Position numbers and translations under genes: made by a program. The notes beneath the pieces were generated by a model. The model worked only from the letters and a program-made list of their open reading frames with translations. It searched no databases and was not told where the DNA came from. A stretch of 64,000 bases of DNA from positions 310,001-374,000 of the forward strand of contig JASJOG010000241.1 in assembly GCA_030142905.1 (NCBI GenBank). The letters are read 5' to 3'. Below, piece after piece: positions 1 through 11,858 of this stretch. This DNA is from Heliopora coerulea. Its lineage: Eukaryota; Cnidaria; Anthozoa; Scleralcyonacea; Helioporidae. How positions within the stretch are numbered: position 1 is the stretch's first letter; every line of letters begins with the position of its first letter.

Positions 1-956
1 CATGGAGAAGCATTAGGCTCTTTGGCTAGGAGGTGGTTACATGCAGGAATGTTAGCTCGGATTATCGACCTGAAATTTCAAGAGCTGTACTGAGGCATAC
101 ATTTTTGTCATGTTATCGCAAGGTAATTTTAAAGATTTCTTCACGAGACAGGGATGATATTTTTCAAGGTAGTTCTAAATTAGCTTGCGTTTCCATTTCT
201 GTTTTTACCTAAAATAAAACATTGAGAAATTTTTCATGAACACATAACATTTTGTTTTACTTCATTTTCATTTTTCGTTATATTTTCATTTATTCCAACA
301 TGCATTCATGAAACATTACGGACGAAACTGCCATAATTATGTTGAGGATAGTAGGTACTTCTTTGAAATGTATTTCTGAGAATTCAGAAAGCCCGGGAAG
401 ATATGGAGAAATAAGACATTGGATTATAATATTGGACTGTTGGGAATTACCATTTGAACAAACAGGTGCAGACGGAAATTGTAACACATTTCCGACTAAT
501 GATTAAATATTGTTTCGTTCTGTCTATCTAAGGTTCAAACGTTATAGTACTATCTACAACGTGAGTGGCTGTGTCAGTATACCCGACGTATATACAAACT
601 CGAGCCAAAGAGAAGGCCTTTTATTTCCAATACAATACAGATGTTTAAATTACGTATGACGTAAATACATTTAACTGTCCATATTTTCGACTATTTTCAT
701 ATTACAAATCACAGAAGTAGAGGACACTGATCAAAGAATTTAGGTATATCATAAGGATAATTTATGACATTTAATACAACTAACCAAACAAAATGTAGTT
801 GGGCTAAGTAAGGATTTCTTTTCTTATGCCCCATGTACTATTATATAGTGAATATCTTCCGCATTCAACGATATGTAACTTTGAACAATTTCTTGTAGGA
901 GTTAATGGACTGTTGCATTTAAAGGTACGACAGACGGACGATCCGAGGCTGTAATA
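1..956. other. Upstream flank of the LRR gene, no gene recognised
   Basis: I see no coding region here; the short reading frames lack domain or splice support. A TATA-like stretch lies at 842-848 and a pyrimidine-rich AG that could act as a splice acceptor at 897-898, so the 5' UTR may either start near 870 or be spliced onto 899. In-frame stop codons (e.g. 903-905) separate this region from the ATG at 957. Confidence 0.4.
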
Positions 957-2721
957 ATGAGTGACAATTCCGTAACTGTTCAGGGTGTTGCGTGTAAATC
1001 ATACACGCAAAATAATGGCGTCACGGTGATTGATCTGAGACCAGCAGGTTATTTGAAAGAAACCATTCCTAAAGACCTGTTCAGTTTTAAAAATGTAATG
1101 AAACTCTTTCTTTGTCATGAAAATGCCCCCAGCTTTCTTGACGCAACCACGTATAGTTTGCCACCCAGTATTACAATTGAAATGTTTGGTCAATGTGATA
1201 AGAACCACCCTTATGCAGAAGAAATAGATGGCAAATATTTATGGAAGACCTGTCACATCGAAATTGATGAACATGGCTCAACTTTCCTTGATTTACGATG
1301 TAAAGCTCTAAGTGGACAGCCCCTCAAGTTTCAGAAACCAAAGAAACTACGGCAACTAATCTTGAGGGATTATGAAGATGGTGTTCTGGTTGGTGACAGC
1401 AATGGAACCTTTGAATTTTTAGAAGAACTGATCATTAGTGGAGGCAGACCAGGAAACAAAACATTGACTACAAATGTCGGTGTACATTCATCTTGGTATA
1501 AAGATTATGAAGCACTCACTTCCATTTTGTTCAAAGGTATTACTGTAAATGTAAGTAGATCAAGGAAGAGAGTGGACAATCTTCAGCAGCTTACCAAATA
1601 TAGTAGACCTTCTCTTGGGGAAATGTTCAATCTCAGGAAGTTCTTCGTTAGTGCTGATGGAAATAAGATATTGCCGACTGGACTAGATAAACTGCCCTAT
1701 CTTGAAGAGATATCCATGATTGATAACCCAATTGCCTGTGAGCTAGCTTTATGGAAGAATTTGACACAAGTGAAAAGAGTGAACTTGTTCAATTGCGGTT
1801 TAGAACTGTTGAGCAATTGTATGAAGGCATTTTCTGAAGTCCAAGAGCTGAACCTTTCTGGTAACAACAGCCTTGGTAGCCACCCAATAATACTTCCCCA
1901 GTCAGCACATTTGAAGAAGCTTAACTTGTGTGAGTGTGGTCTTCAACAATCACCTGCTCGGCTGGAGAAATGTTCGGAACTAAAAGAGTTGGATCTTAGT
2001 GAGAATTGGAGGCTTGGTAACCACCTGGTAACTCTTCCAAAATCAGAACACTTGAAGAAGCTTAACTTGTCAGCGTGTGGTCTTCAACAATCACCAGCTG
2101 GGCTAGAAAAATGTTCGGAACTAGAAGAGTTGGATCTTAGTTGGAATGGGAGTCTTGGTAATTACCCAGTGACTCTTCCAAAATCCGAACACTTGAAGAA
2201 GCTTAACTTGTGTTGGTGTGGTCTTCAACAATCACTAGCTGGGCTTAAGAAATGTATGGAACTAGAAGAATTGGATCTTAGTGAGAATTGGAGGCTTGGT
2301 AACCACCTGGTAACTCTTCCAAAATTAGAACACTTGAAGAAGCTTAACTTGTCAGGGTGTGGTCTTCAACAATCACCAGCTGGGCTTAAGAAATGTTCGG
2401 AACTAGAAGTGTTGGATCTCAGTTTGAATCGGAGGCTTGGTAATAACCCAGTAACTCTTCCAAAATTAGAACACTTGAAGAAGCTTAACTTTTGTGGTTG
2501 TGGTCTTCAACAATCACCAGCTGGGCTTGAGAAATGTTCGGAACTAGAAGAGTTGGATCTCAGTTGGAATTGGAGGCTTGGTAACCACCCAGTAACTCTT
2601 CCAAAATTAGAACACTTGAAGAAGCTTAACTTGTGTGGGTGTGGTCTTCAACAATCACCAGCTGGGCTTGAGAAGTGTTCGGAACTAGAAGAGTTGGATC
2701 TCAGTTGGAATCGGAGGCTTG
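957..2721 (+). CDS. Exon 1: leucine-rich-repeat region of the LRR/death-domain/ZU5 protein
   Basis: This exon encodes residues 1-588 of the large gene. It opens with ATG at 957 and has no signal peptide (start MSDNSVTVQG), so the N-terminus is probably cytosolic. Residues about 1-290 are a diverged LxxLxL-rich region. From about residue 295 the protein is a regular array of paired 24- and 23-residue LRRs, LDLSxNxxLGN followed by LKKLNLxxCGLQQSPAGLEK, repeated just over six times. The repeat pattern breaks after RRLG. At that point CTTG|GTAACC offers a phase-1 donor (2721|2722), which matches the phase-1 acceptor of the exon at 7889. Without splicing, the frame runs into about 20 unrelated residues and a stop at 2787-2789. 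LRR blocks of this kind are protein-binding scaffolds, as in PIDD1; the ligand is unknown. Confidence 0.85.
1840..2721 (+). repeat. 141-bp coding tandem repeat (LRR pairs), about 6.3 copies
   Basis: The DNA encoding the LRRs repeats every 141 bp. The phrase cacttgaagaagcttaac recurs near 1908, 2049, 2190, 2331, 2472 and 2613. Copies are nearly identical except at a few codons, chiefly the two residues before CGL and the residues flanking N in LDLSxN, which are predicted to face outward in an LRR. This is a young array able to change copy number by unequal exchange. Confidence 0.9.
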
Positions 2722-3477
2722 GTAACCACTCTTTACAATTTTGTATTTATCTTCACATATTATACTCCACATTAATACAGTCATCTTAATTGTCAACAGG
2801 AACCACTGCATTCTTCATTCTGGATTCTGACCTGTTTCATCTAGTGTCACCTGGCGCCATTTTTGGGCCAGGATACCTTGCCAGGAAAACGCCGTCATTC
2901 TTACATTTTCAGCTTTTAGACGGCCCCATTTTAGAGTTTATTGCGCGGCTCAAGATTGATGTTGACCAGGAGTGTTCTTTTTTATTTTGACGTAATTATG
3001 TGGATTTTGATCACAGGAACGTCAAAATTTACTTAATGACGTCAAAATTAAAAAGAAATCTTCCACTGTTCATCGACACTGAACCGCAAACTCCAACATG
3101 GCCGCATCAAAATTAGAAAGTACGAGAATGACAGCGTTTGCTTTCTCAAGTGCATCGGTTAATATATTGAAACATTTAACTTTTCTGTGCGCCACATGTA
3201 ATTATCCTTCATGTAAAAGTAATATTTTTTCGCCGGGGTCTCATTTAAAAAAGAAAATTCTGTTTAATTGGGAATGTAATTTAATAGCAGATGGTAAACA
3301 ATCTCAGTGTATACCTGTTATTATATAGGTCCTGACGCCAGGATATATCGTTTTCGTAAGTATTGTTATTGGATTGAGATAATTTTTAATTACTTAATTG
3401 TAGTATTTTAGAATTAACGTGAAAGAAATTTTGAAAATTGCAAACGTTAGTCAGTCTCACAAACTCAGATGATTTTT

Positions 3478-3535
3478 CAGCCCCAGATCGGACGCAAACT
3501 TATACCTTCTGATGACCGATTGATGTGTCCTAAAT
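3478..3535 (-). repeat. Decayed fragment of the tRNA-like SINE
   Basis: The stretch reads like the reverse complement of the SINE head found at 4035-4106, sharing cagccccagat and accttctgatgaccg. The T-arm and D-arm are degenerate. It superficially resembles an exon behind a CAG acceptor. Confidence 0.5.
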
Positions 3536-4034
3536 TAGATGATATTGAAGGAAAGGTAGCCTTACGGGTAATGTGGGAGTAAGAAAATTGTTTACTTATT
3601 AACGTAATAGCCTGCATCGCTGGGTGATTTTACATTTGGTAAAGTCGGGTTGCGATGCAAACCATTAATTTAATTGTGATCTTAAACTGTGGTATGCACC
3701 TTAGTTGCTTGAAAGGTGAAGTCAATACTTGGCAAGCATGGTCAAGTCATTCAGGAAAAGTTTTGTCATAATCTTCAAAGTATCCAAGGTGCATCTAAAA
3801 CGGTTCAAAAGGGAATACAGCGACCCTTTTATAAATATTTTTTCATTGAAGTACAAGTTGCGAGTGCTTAGTGATTTTAAATTGCTAATGAAGCAAAATT
3901 AAGTTTGTCTTATTTGGAAGAACTCTTGAAATATAATGCAGAACCTTCAGTTTTTCAATTTTCCATTTCGTTGTGTGAATATTTTGAAGTAGATGAACGA
4001 TCTTCAAGCTCGATACTCAGAAAATGATATCTGA

Positions 4035-4106
4035 GCCCCAGACGGGGATCGAACCCGCAACCTTCTGATGACCGGTTAGACGCTCTAACCATTGAGCTAC
4101 CGAGAC
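4035..4106 (-). pseudogene. tRNA-Thr-like head of the left SINE arm
   Basis: This is the exact reverse complement of the cloverleaf at 4313-4384. It has the A box (TAGCTCAATGG) and B box (GGTTCGATCC) of a polymerase III promoter on the minus strand. It is part of a SINE and not a functional tRNA gene. Confidence 0.75.
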
Positions 4107-4312
4107 TCAGATGGCGAGCTAAGTTGCAAATTCGATATATATATGTGCGACCTAAGCGGAAGCCACTATATATAGATAATGATTGAAGCAGTTTGATGTT
4201 TAGGAAACATTATCTATATATTATCTATATATTCAATCATTATCTATATATAGTGGCTTCCGCTTAGGTCGCACATATATATATCGAATTTGCAACTTAG
4301 CTCGCCATCTGA

Positions 4313-4384
4313 GTCTCGGTAGCTCAATGGTTAGAGCGTCTAACCGGTCATCAGAAGGTTGCGGGTTCGATCCCCGTCTGGGGC
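4313..4384 (+). pseudogene. tRNA-Thr-like head of the right SINE arm
   Basis: The 72 nt fold as a tRNA. The acceptor GTCTCGG pairs with CTGGGGC through wobbles, the D stem is GCTC/GAGC, the anticodon loop is CCGGTCA (GGT, threonine) and the T arm is GCGGG-TTCGATC-CCCGT. It lacks U33 and has an A-C mismatch in the anticodon stem. The same sequence recurs in several SINEs here, so it is a SINE head with an internal Pol III promoter. Confidence 0.75.
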
Positions 4385-4875
4385 TCAGATATCATTTTCT
4401 GAGTATCGAGCTTGAAGATCGTTCATCTACTTCAATATATCCAAGCTCTCATGTTTCCTAAACATCAAAGTGAATATTTTGGTTGGTTTGACTTGTAAAC
4501 GAGATGATCTAAGACGTCACTTTGTTGTCACAGCATTTTGAGTCATTCAAAACTTAGTTAGATGTCAAATATTACTACACGAATTAACTTCAAACATTAT
4601 GCTTCGATTCAGTTCATGACACGGAACCAGCTTTACAGAAAGATAATGTTGTCACAATGATTTACTAGTTCCCAGGCCCGTCTCGTTAAGACATAATTTT
4701 TGTTATATTGCAGTGATAAAGTATGGTACGGTGTCTATTCTCTGACATGATGTATAAAATGCTTAAGGCATCATGTGTGAGTAATAGCGAACAAAAATGT
4801 CCACGAGCTGGCTCCATACACGGAATTATCTTTTATGAATTTGAGGAATCTAAAAGCAGAGACATTGCTGAAGTA

Positions 4876-6113
4876 CAGTGGAACCCCGTTATAACGAGCC
4901 CAGTGGTGACGAACCCCCCTGTATAACGAACGACTTTCTTGGGCCCGGTGAAAGTTACAGCAAATTGTATATAACAGAACCCCAATATAACGAATTCCCC
5001 GCTATTACGAACACAATCTCGGAGCCCAAATGTAAACTATACTAGGATATAACGAACAACATGTGATCACGAAAGTGAAGTTGAATGCGAAACTGATGGT
5101 CAATTCTAAAAGAGTCACAGTTTTTTGTCAACATGTTACTTATAAAATGGCGTCGGAGGGCACCGTAGTCACATGATCAATGTTGCTTTATGGTTTATAA
5201 ATTTCGATAACCACTGAGTATTTTGGTTAAATACACAACAATGGTGACTCCGAAGGTTTAAATCATTTTTATTTTCAACGTTTCGACCACCTTGTAATCA
5301 TTTTCTGGAATACTACATGAGAAGAAAACTATTGACGTCATGGAAATGTATTAATTGAATATTACAAACTCTATCAAAGCTTCTGTCCCATGGTTGAGAA
5401 GTGGCTTTTCACGGTGAATGGACAAAGCTCCTTTGAAAAATAACAGTGTCCAATGTCTAATATTTTACAGTTGTTAAAAATAATTTGTAGAAAATTGTAT
5501 GTTTGAGGATAGATTTAGTAATGACTGGATATGCAAGAAATGTTCGCAGGTGTTAATGTAAGAAAAAAAATTCAAGATGTGCAGTCAGGATTATTCATGA
5601 TAACAACTAAAGCGTTCTCTGCCCAAAATATTTCATTAATACGAGCTTTCGATTGCCAGTCTGCAATCTTCGACAGGTAAATCGACTGGCAATCGAAAGC
5701 TCGTATTAATAAAATATTTTGGTCAGAGAACGCTTTAGTTGTTATTAGGTATTAATGTGGTGATATATTTCGGAGTTTTTACTGTAGGCATGTCTTTTAT
5801 TCGCGTGTATAAACAGCTATCTGTTTTACCAATATAACGGAACTATAACCGGACTAAGGAAACTGCTATAGCAGCGTGCAGACTATCAAGGTGTAATCTT
5901 TCAAATTGGATTAAATCGAATGCTGAGTAGCTCAACTTATACCCACCTGTTTCAATTTTAAGGCTAAATAATTATTAACGAACCCCGATATAACGAACGC
6001 TTTTGCCGTTTTCTCACAAATTCGTCATAACGAAGTTTTCGTTATAATGACCCCCCGTTATAACGAACATATTTCCCAGTCCCCTGGCAGTTAGTTATAA
6101 CGGGGTTCCACTG
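4876..6113. mobile_element. Non-autonomous Tigger/pogo-like DNA transposon (MITE)
   Basis: It has terminal inverted repeats (left CAGTGGAACCCCGTTATAAC, right the reverse complement) and is flanked by TA at 4874-4875 and 6114-6115, the target duplication expected of Tc1/mariner-pogo transposons. The 1.24-kb interior has no transposase frame and carries a nested Penelope-type inverted repeat. A related subfamily lies at 31477-32409 and a transposase remnant at about 61.92 kb. Confidence 0.85.
5601..5745. repeat. Inverted repeat of a Penelope-type terminal sequence
   Basis: Arms of about 62 bp (5601-5662 and 5683-5745) are reverse complements, including gagctttcgattgccag. The minus-strand reading has a stem (GATTGC/GCAATC) followed by GAAAGC, reminiscent of a decayed hammerhead core (CTGTCGA in place of CTGANGA). 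The same sequence family appears at 63.65 kb directly before a Penelope RT. Confidence 0.6.
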
Positions 6114-6544
6114 TATTGACATTTTAATGCGGAGCTGTTCAGTTCAGAACTTTCAAGTAATTTCGGTGAATAATCTCGGAGATATAACTCAATTTTGTTA
6201 TTGCTCAAAATACTGTAACAACGAAATGATGTCACATTTAGTCATATTTACGTATTAACCAAATTGAAATATCTGAAGAACAAAATAAGCATAGAAAACC
6301 TAGAGGAAGTGATCCTTTTATTATTTCAAAAGTTATTTTCAATAAAAGAAACTTAATTTACGCTTCATAGGCACTTTAATATTAAGGTTATAGAAAAAAT
6401 GGACGTTGGTGAACGAACTGGAATAGAAAGCATTTAGGTGAATGAGTAAAATTCTTTTGTGCCCCAAGATTTTGCCTTAAACACCAATTACACGAGGATG
6501 AAAGCCGATGAGGTTGAAAGATAAGAATTATATGAGAGTTGAGA

Positions 6545-6970
6545 TAATAGATGAACAATCGTCAAGCTGTATCCTCAGAAAAACGATTTCTGAGCCCCAG
6601 ACGGGGATTGAACCCACAACCTTGTGATCACCGGTAAGACGATCTAACTATTGAGCTACCAAGACTCAGATGGTGAGCTGATGTGCAAGTTCGACATGTG
6701 TGTGACCTGAGCGGAAGCTACTATATGTTAATAATGATATAGATGAAATTTATATTTTATTATGAATATCATTATTGACATATAGTGGCTTCCACTCAGG
6801 TCGCGCTTATCTCGAACTTTCACCTTAGCTCACCATCTGAGTCTTGGTAGCTCAATGGTTAGAGCGTCTCGCTGGCTATGAGAAGGTTGAGGGTTCGATC
6901 CCCGTTTGGGGCTCAGAAATCGTTTTTCTGAGGATAGAGCTTGACGATCGTTCATTTATTTTCTCACGAT
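6545..6970. repeat. Second inverted pair of the tRNA-derived SINE
   Basis: The left arm (about 6545-6735, minus) and right arm (about 6775-6970, plus) repeat the 4.0-kb arrangement with more divergence. The plus-strand head at 6841-6912 has a good anticodon stem and loop CTGGCTA, with intact A and B boxes. The gap of about 40 bp is AT-rich. Confidence 0.8.
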
Positions 6971-7888
6971 ATCTCCAAGCTCTCACAATTTTAAAATACA
7001 AATTTCAGTTATATGAGAGTTGTTGCAACTGTTATCAGCTGCAACTGATCCGGTCAAACGAGCTCACAGCTTACTATTATTATGACATGGGACTGTGTTA
7101 TTACATGGTTAAACAAGCCAAAACTGTCATCGAATCAGATAAAAGTTTGAATCAGTTCGAAAAATGATGAGACTTGATGACAGAAGAGAAGAGTTGATGA
7201 GAGGGTTAGCAATGAAACAAATGTGAGAGTTCGAGTTGACGGTCTTCCTTCATGCGTGTTTGACGAGGGCTTTAGATATTTTATATAGCTAAGTTATTAT
7301 TTATGAATTTAAAAAATTATGTTTTTGCATATTGAATATACAGAAGTGTAAATAAGTGATGTTGCTTTTTTTGTAAAATCATTTAATAATTTATTAATAA
7401 TTTATTAGATTTTACTCAATTCGTAAAACGCTTTTCTGTCACGTATATTGAGTGAAACACTAATACGTTTGATCAACTATCAAACTTTAGTGAATGATTT
7501 ATTTTGATGTAGATTCTTAATTTTCAAAATAGTCTATTGAAACAAGAAACATTAATTATTAACAAGTATGTATGGCAACACCACCTAAATGGTTTATTGT
7601 CATTTTTATGTGATAAGCCAGGCAAAAACTCGGTCTCCGTTTTTTACCATGGTGGCTGAACATACAAATATCCAAAAAATCTGCCGGGACTGCGCCATTC
7701 GAGATTCGTTTGCTTTCTCATGTTTTGATATGGTGGTCAAACCCAGAGATTCGGTTTTGGAGTAGAACATAAACAAATTTTTACTGATAAGCGTATACTT
7801 TTCTTTAAATTTGAGATGGAGCAGATGTTAAATTTTATCGAATAATCCATTCTTTGCTAATGCTCTAATCTACTTCCACCCACAATAG

Positions 7889-7975
7889 ATGAACTGGAAG
7901 AGCTCAGAGATGTCCTTAAATTTGGTCCTGTCACACCTAGCGAAGAATTTTCTTTCTTCAAAGACAGCGACTTTG
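7889..7975 (+). CDS. Exon 2: cassette exon A of the LRR/DD/ZU5 gene
   Basis: An 87-nt exon with phase 1 at both ends, between acceptor CACAATAG and donor GTAAGC. It encodes 29 residues beginning DELEELRDVLKFG and ending KDSDFG, a charged linker with no domain that I recognise. It joins in frame to exon 1 and exon 3. Being symmetric, it could be skipped without a frameshift. Confidence 0.65.
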
Positions 7976-9149
7976 GTAAGCAAATTGTTTTATTTGTCGT
8001 GTTGATGTCTCTTCCGATCATGCCTCATAGACGCTAAGAGACGTGCTCCATAAGGCATTCGTGTTTTTACTGGCTTGTTGACTCTGGCTAAATCGTGTTG
8101 TATGTAAAATTACACAAGTTCGTTTCAACAAGTGTAGTTAGCTTGCGATAGTTTAGACAGTGAGTGTAGATTCTCGCTCATCTCCTAGCCACTCGAAAAG
8201 CGATGGGGATTTTCTATCGAAAACAACGAATATTGAAATTTGTTTAGCATGACTACTGCATAATTTAATACGTCTTTTTACTAAATTTACTTCCCGAATT
8301 CTCCGAAGTAGACCATGACTTGTTGAATTAATACAGCAGCATTGTCCACTTGTTTCCCCAGTAGAATATGTTTGCATATAATTGTAGCGTTGACAGTTCG
8401 TTGATATATGTTTTCACTCTTTAGTTATTCAGGTTTTTGCACTGTACAAATAAGGTATATGGTGACGTCAAATCAGTGAAACAACATTGTGAAAAATGTA
8501 AAATCGGATATTTCTTGAAAATTAACTATCGAAACGACTTACAAAGTTGTACGTGGATGGAGAGCACAAAACTAAATAATAGCGTTTAAGTGATAATTTC
8601 GTGGCAAATTAGTTTCCAGCGTACAATTCTTCGTTTTCCGCCAAGGCAGGTAAGATTTTCGATTTCATACTTAGTTATCACTGTTGTAATGTTGCTGAAA
8701 ATGTTTCTAACTCACCGCCAGGCTTCGGTGAAAATGCTTGGTACATAAGAGACAGTAAACTGTTATGTTTTATACATCAATTATTCTCAGTATCAATCAG
8801 TTGACATTATCACCATATAGCTAGAACCTTGTTCTTTAGTTTTGTGACCCTCATCCATGCATGTGCAACGTTTCAAGTCGTTTTGGTCGATAACTTTGAA
8901 GAAACACCCAGTTGTAGATTTGATACAATGATGTTTGACTAACTTGATATCATCACCTACCTTTAAATGCATAATACAATAACCAGATTAAGTCAAAAAC
9001 AGAAATAGACGTCGACGAACTATCACAGCCCTTCTTCGTCATTGTAAGCACCCATCTAAAGCGGCTGAAAACTGTTTTGATGATGTATACTTTTTAACTC
9101 CAAAAGTTGATTTTCTCAAGATGTAACGTTCATTTGGATTTAGTTTTGG

Positions 9150-10200
9150 GTATAACTTTATGTAACATTCAACAGTAAGAAGTAGTTTTTGTCGCATTAA
9201 CTTACCTGATATATGAGCAACGAGTGTGAGCGTTTCATCAGGGTAAACGAAGACAAGGAAACATCAAAACACGAGGTCAAAGATTGAAGGTCAAAAGTTT
9301 TTATTGCTTTGGAGTGTTCGGCTTCCCTATCTGCAGTCAACCATGAGTGAAAAATTTTAAATGAATCTTTGAAGCTTTTGATTCTCCAAACATTACGTAA
9401 ATTATAGTTATAATATTTGTTACATCAATTTGCAAAATGTGACATTATACACAAAAGGAAGACGAGAGGTATTCAATTAAATTATAGGTCTTCTAGTTGT
9501 TGGCAAATGCTATGGATATTATTACGATATGTACATTGTAACTCAAAAAATATGTTCTCAGCATAGTTATGTTTATTTCACTTTAGATTCGTTTATATTT
9601 TTTAACTTCGTTAAAAGTTTAGTTTCGGGTGTAATTTTATATGATAAGAAGTAGCCTTTGTGATGTCAACTTATGTGATCTATTACGACGACTTTCAGTG
9701 TTTGATCAGTGTAACTGAACTCGAGGAAAAATCATGAAAACAAATCAATCATAAGACTGAAGCTACATTGCTCTGGAGCGTTTGGCTTTCCCTGATGAAA
9801 CCCGAGAAATGGGTTTGTTACGCTAGTATTATTCTACTCTTTAGACAAATAAGGCGCCTGATATGTACCCCCAGCGAGCAAACGATGCAAACCGTACAAC
9901 AAAATGGTAATCATTTTTACATATCGAGAAACCTGTTCGGTTCACAGTCGGAAAACTAATTACGGCTTTGTCATGTCGAGAGGGTAGAGAGTGAAAATTT
10001 TTGATTGCATCTTTAAAGCTTTTAATTCTCGAACCATTACATAGTTTTTCATTTATGCAGATTATGTATATTACAGGTTTAGTATTTATTCTACATCAAC
10101 TTGCCAAAGGTCGTACAATAAACAAAAGGAAAACCAGAGATCTTCAATTAAGCTAAAGTTTTCCTACTCATTGATAAATAAAATAGATGGTTTTTACCGT
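9150..10200. repeat. Diverged tandem duplication inside intron 2
   Basis: Stretches at about 9150-9520 and 9640-10195 align in order: aagaagtag, then a ttgctttggagtgttcgg-like phrase (ttgctctggagcgtttgg in the second), ctttgaagcttttgattctc (ctttaaagcttttaattctc), acatcaatttgcaaa (acatcaacttgccaaa) and aaaaggaa. The second copy contains an extra insert. Together with the similar exons 3 and 4, this points to local tandem duplication of exon-intron units. Confidence 0.6.
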
Positions 10201-10383
10201 TAGGTGTAACGCAAAAATAATTTTTTTTATTATATTCTTTCGCCCCATCAGCACGAGGCATTCCCCCAGTTTAAATGACATCATTGATGTCAGTATTACA
10301 GTTTAGAGAGTCGTTAAATATTAAAGAATGTTTATGTCAGGTTCAGCTTTACAAAATACTCTTGATATCTTATGTATTTTCAG

Positions 10384-10473
10384 GCGGAAAGTCTGTGTCC
10401 ACAGTATTGAGACACCCTTATTCCAAAGGGATCATTGACGAGGAGCGTAGACATTTTAAAACCAAAAAAGTTG
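10384..10473 (+). CDS. Exon 3: cassette exon B
   Basis: A 90-nt, phase 1-1 exon behind a TTTTCAG acceptor with donor GTAAGA. It encodes 30 residues containing YSKGIIDEERRHFKTKKVG. The sequence and the intron start after it resemble exon 4, so the two are paralogous cassettes. No domain is recognised; it is a charged linker between LRRs and death domain. Confidence 0.7.
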
Positions 10474-11858
10474 GTAAGACATTTTAATATGTTGGTAGAA
10501 CTTCATGTGGTCGTGTTTGGGATTAATTATGAAATAAACTTATTGAAAGGATTTGACGTTATTCCAAATTGATTATAAACTAAAGAACTGTTTCGAAATA
10601 TTCGTAAATTTCTTCTAGTTTTTAACATTATCGAGATGTTAATCTCCGTCCGGTTTAAGTTCCATTCAGTTTTTAAATTACCACTGCGCATGTCTACTTA
10701 TCTCTTATGGATGAAGTATTTTAATGAGCGTTGCGTTTCTCCCAGTAAAATTATTTGTTTACAGATGCAGTCGGAGAGTTAGAAACTTTACCGGGAAAAA
10801 TCTCTTTGTTTAGAACGTTCCAAGTGAAAACACGTGTCCAGAGCAGTAGTGTTTATTTGACATAACGTGGTAAAGCGGAAAACCTGAAATCTTGTCCATA
10901 AATTACAAAATCTGTGGGAATAATAAGACCATGAACAATCAATTAATAAATATCAGCATATCTTAGTAGCTTAAAGACACTTATCATTTAACTTTGTTGA
11001 TTTGGTATTCCTCAACATTCAAGTATCCGAAGTGTGATCTTCTATGTGCATTATCCTCATCATATTTCTGCCTAAGAGATTATATTTTGGGAACGTGAGA
11101 ACAGCAACGTTAGAGCAGGCCAACGAAAGTAGTAGAACGAAGAACGTAGTTTATATGTACCAACTTAAAATCCAAGGTAGTGGAAATACCCATATTAATC
11201 TAAATTGAGACTCTAGGCCTAATGAATGATTTTGATCAGTCAATCATTTTATTGTATTCATGGACGACTCAAGCTACTAGAAAATTGTACCCAAGATAAA
11301 CTATAAAAGTGCAAATAAAGCGGAAAAGAGCAACGCTGCAAATCTAGTCAGTCTAAAATAAAATCGCAGGTTAAACATAATTATCTGCAAAAAAATTCGT
11401 GACCAAAGAAGTATGTGTTTTACTGTGCATGGTTACTCTTATGGAAGTTAGGTGGTTAAAACCATGGTTACGTGTTTTAAACTAATGGTTCCTTTCACCA
11501 TTCCGGTTTCCGTCCATCGTCCAGATCTCTCCTCTTGACAAGTAAAATTGTCCAGAGTAAAACAGTAGTAGACTGATCCTCCTTGCTAAAAGTTAACTTT
11601 ACCTAGTCGTTTTAACTGATTTCTAAAATTATTCTCAAACCAAATAAGAGCTTGAAAGAAGATATTGTGAAAGAAAGTCTTCATTACCCGACTTAATTTT
11701 CATTGTTACGTTGTAATTATACTTTCAATGTTTTTTAAATTGTATTTGTAGACCATCAGATGCATGAATATAGTCTGCATGGATTTTAAAACAACACATT
11801 TTAGTATTAAATTCATTTCTGCTAAAGTCGGTTGCGGTTTATTTATTTCCTGGCCTAG

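Larger units (their letters stand above)
4005..4440. repeat. Near-perfect palindrome formed by two inverted tRNA-derived SINE copies
   Basis: The left half (about 4005-4175) is the reverse complement of the right half (about 4245-4440). They are separated by a short asymmetric AT-rich centre around 4185-4240. Each arm contains a 72-nt tRNA-like head and the SINE body (ctgagtatcgagcttgaag). The arms look almost identical across roughly 170 bp, so the transcript or single strand would fold into a long hairpin. Confidence 0.9.
2722..7888 (+). other. Intron 1, filled with SINE and Tigger-like MITE insertions
   Basis: The intron runs from the donor GTAACC (2722) to the acceptor CACAATAG ending at 7888. 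It holds the SINE and MITE copies listed separately. Two short open frames (2790-2990 and 3098-3328) have no recognisable domain and are probably fortuitous. The stretches 3531-4004, 4441-4875, 6114-6544 and 6971-7888 show nothing I can name. Confidence 0.6.

Noticed and set aside
3098..3328. 76-residue frame starting caacatggcc
   Set aside because: Good start context but no recognisable domain and it lies inside intron 1; not enough to call a gene.
3490..3561. Exon-like frame after tttttcag
   Set aside because: It is a decayed copy of the tRNA-like SINE, and its phase does not match the neighbouring exons.
4313..4384. Functional tRNA-Thr gene
   Set aside because: The cloverleaf lacks U33, has a stem mismatch and recurs with the same non-tRNA flanks as a SINE head.
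6844..7167. 107-residue frame across the SINE
   Set aside because: It starts inside the tRNA-like head and continues into AT-rich sequence; not a gene.
10759..10863. Possible extra terminal exon after tttgtttacag (phase 1, about 33 codons to TAA)
   Set aside because: The phase fits, but there is no similarity to the cassettes, no domain and no poly(A) signal; probably chance.
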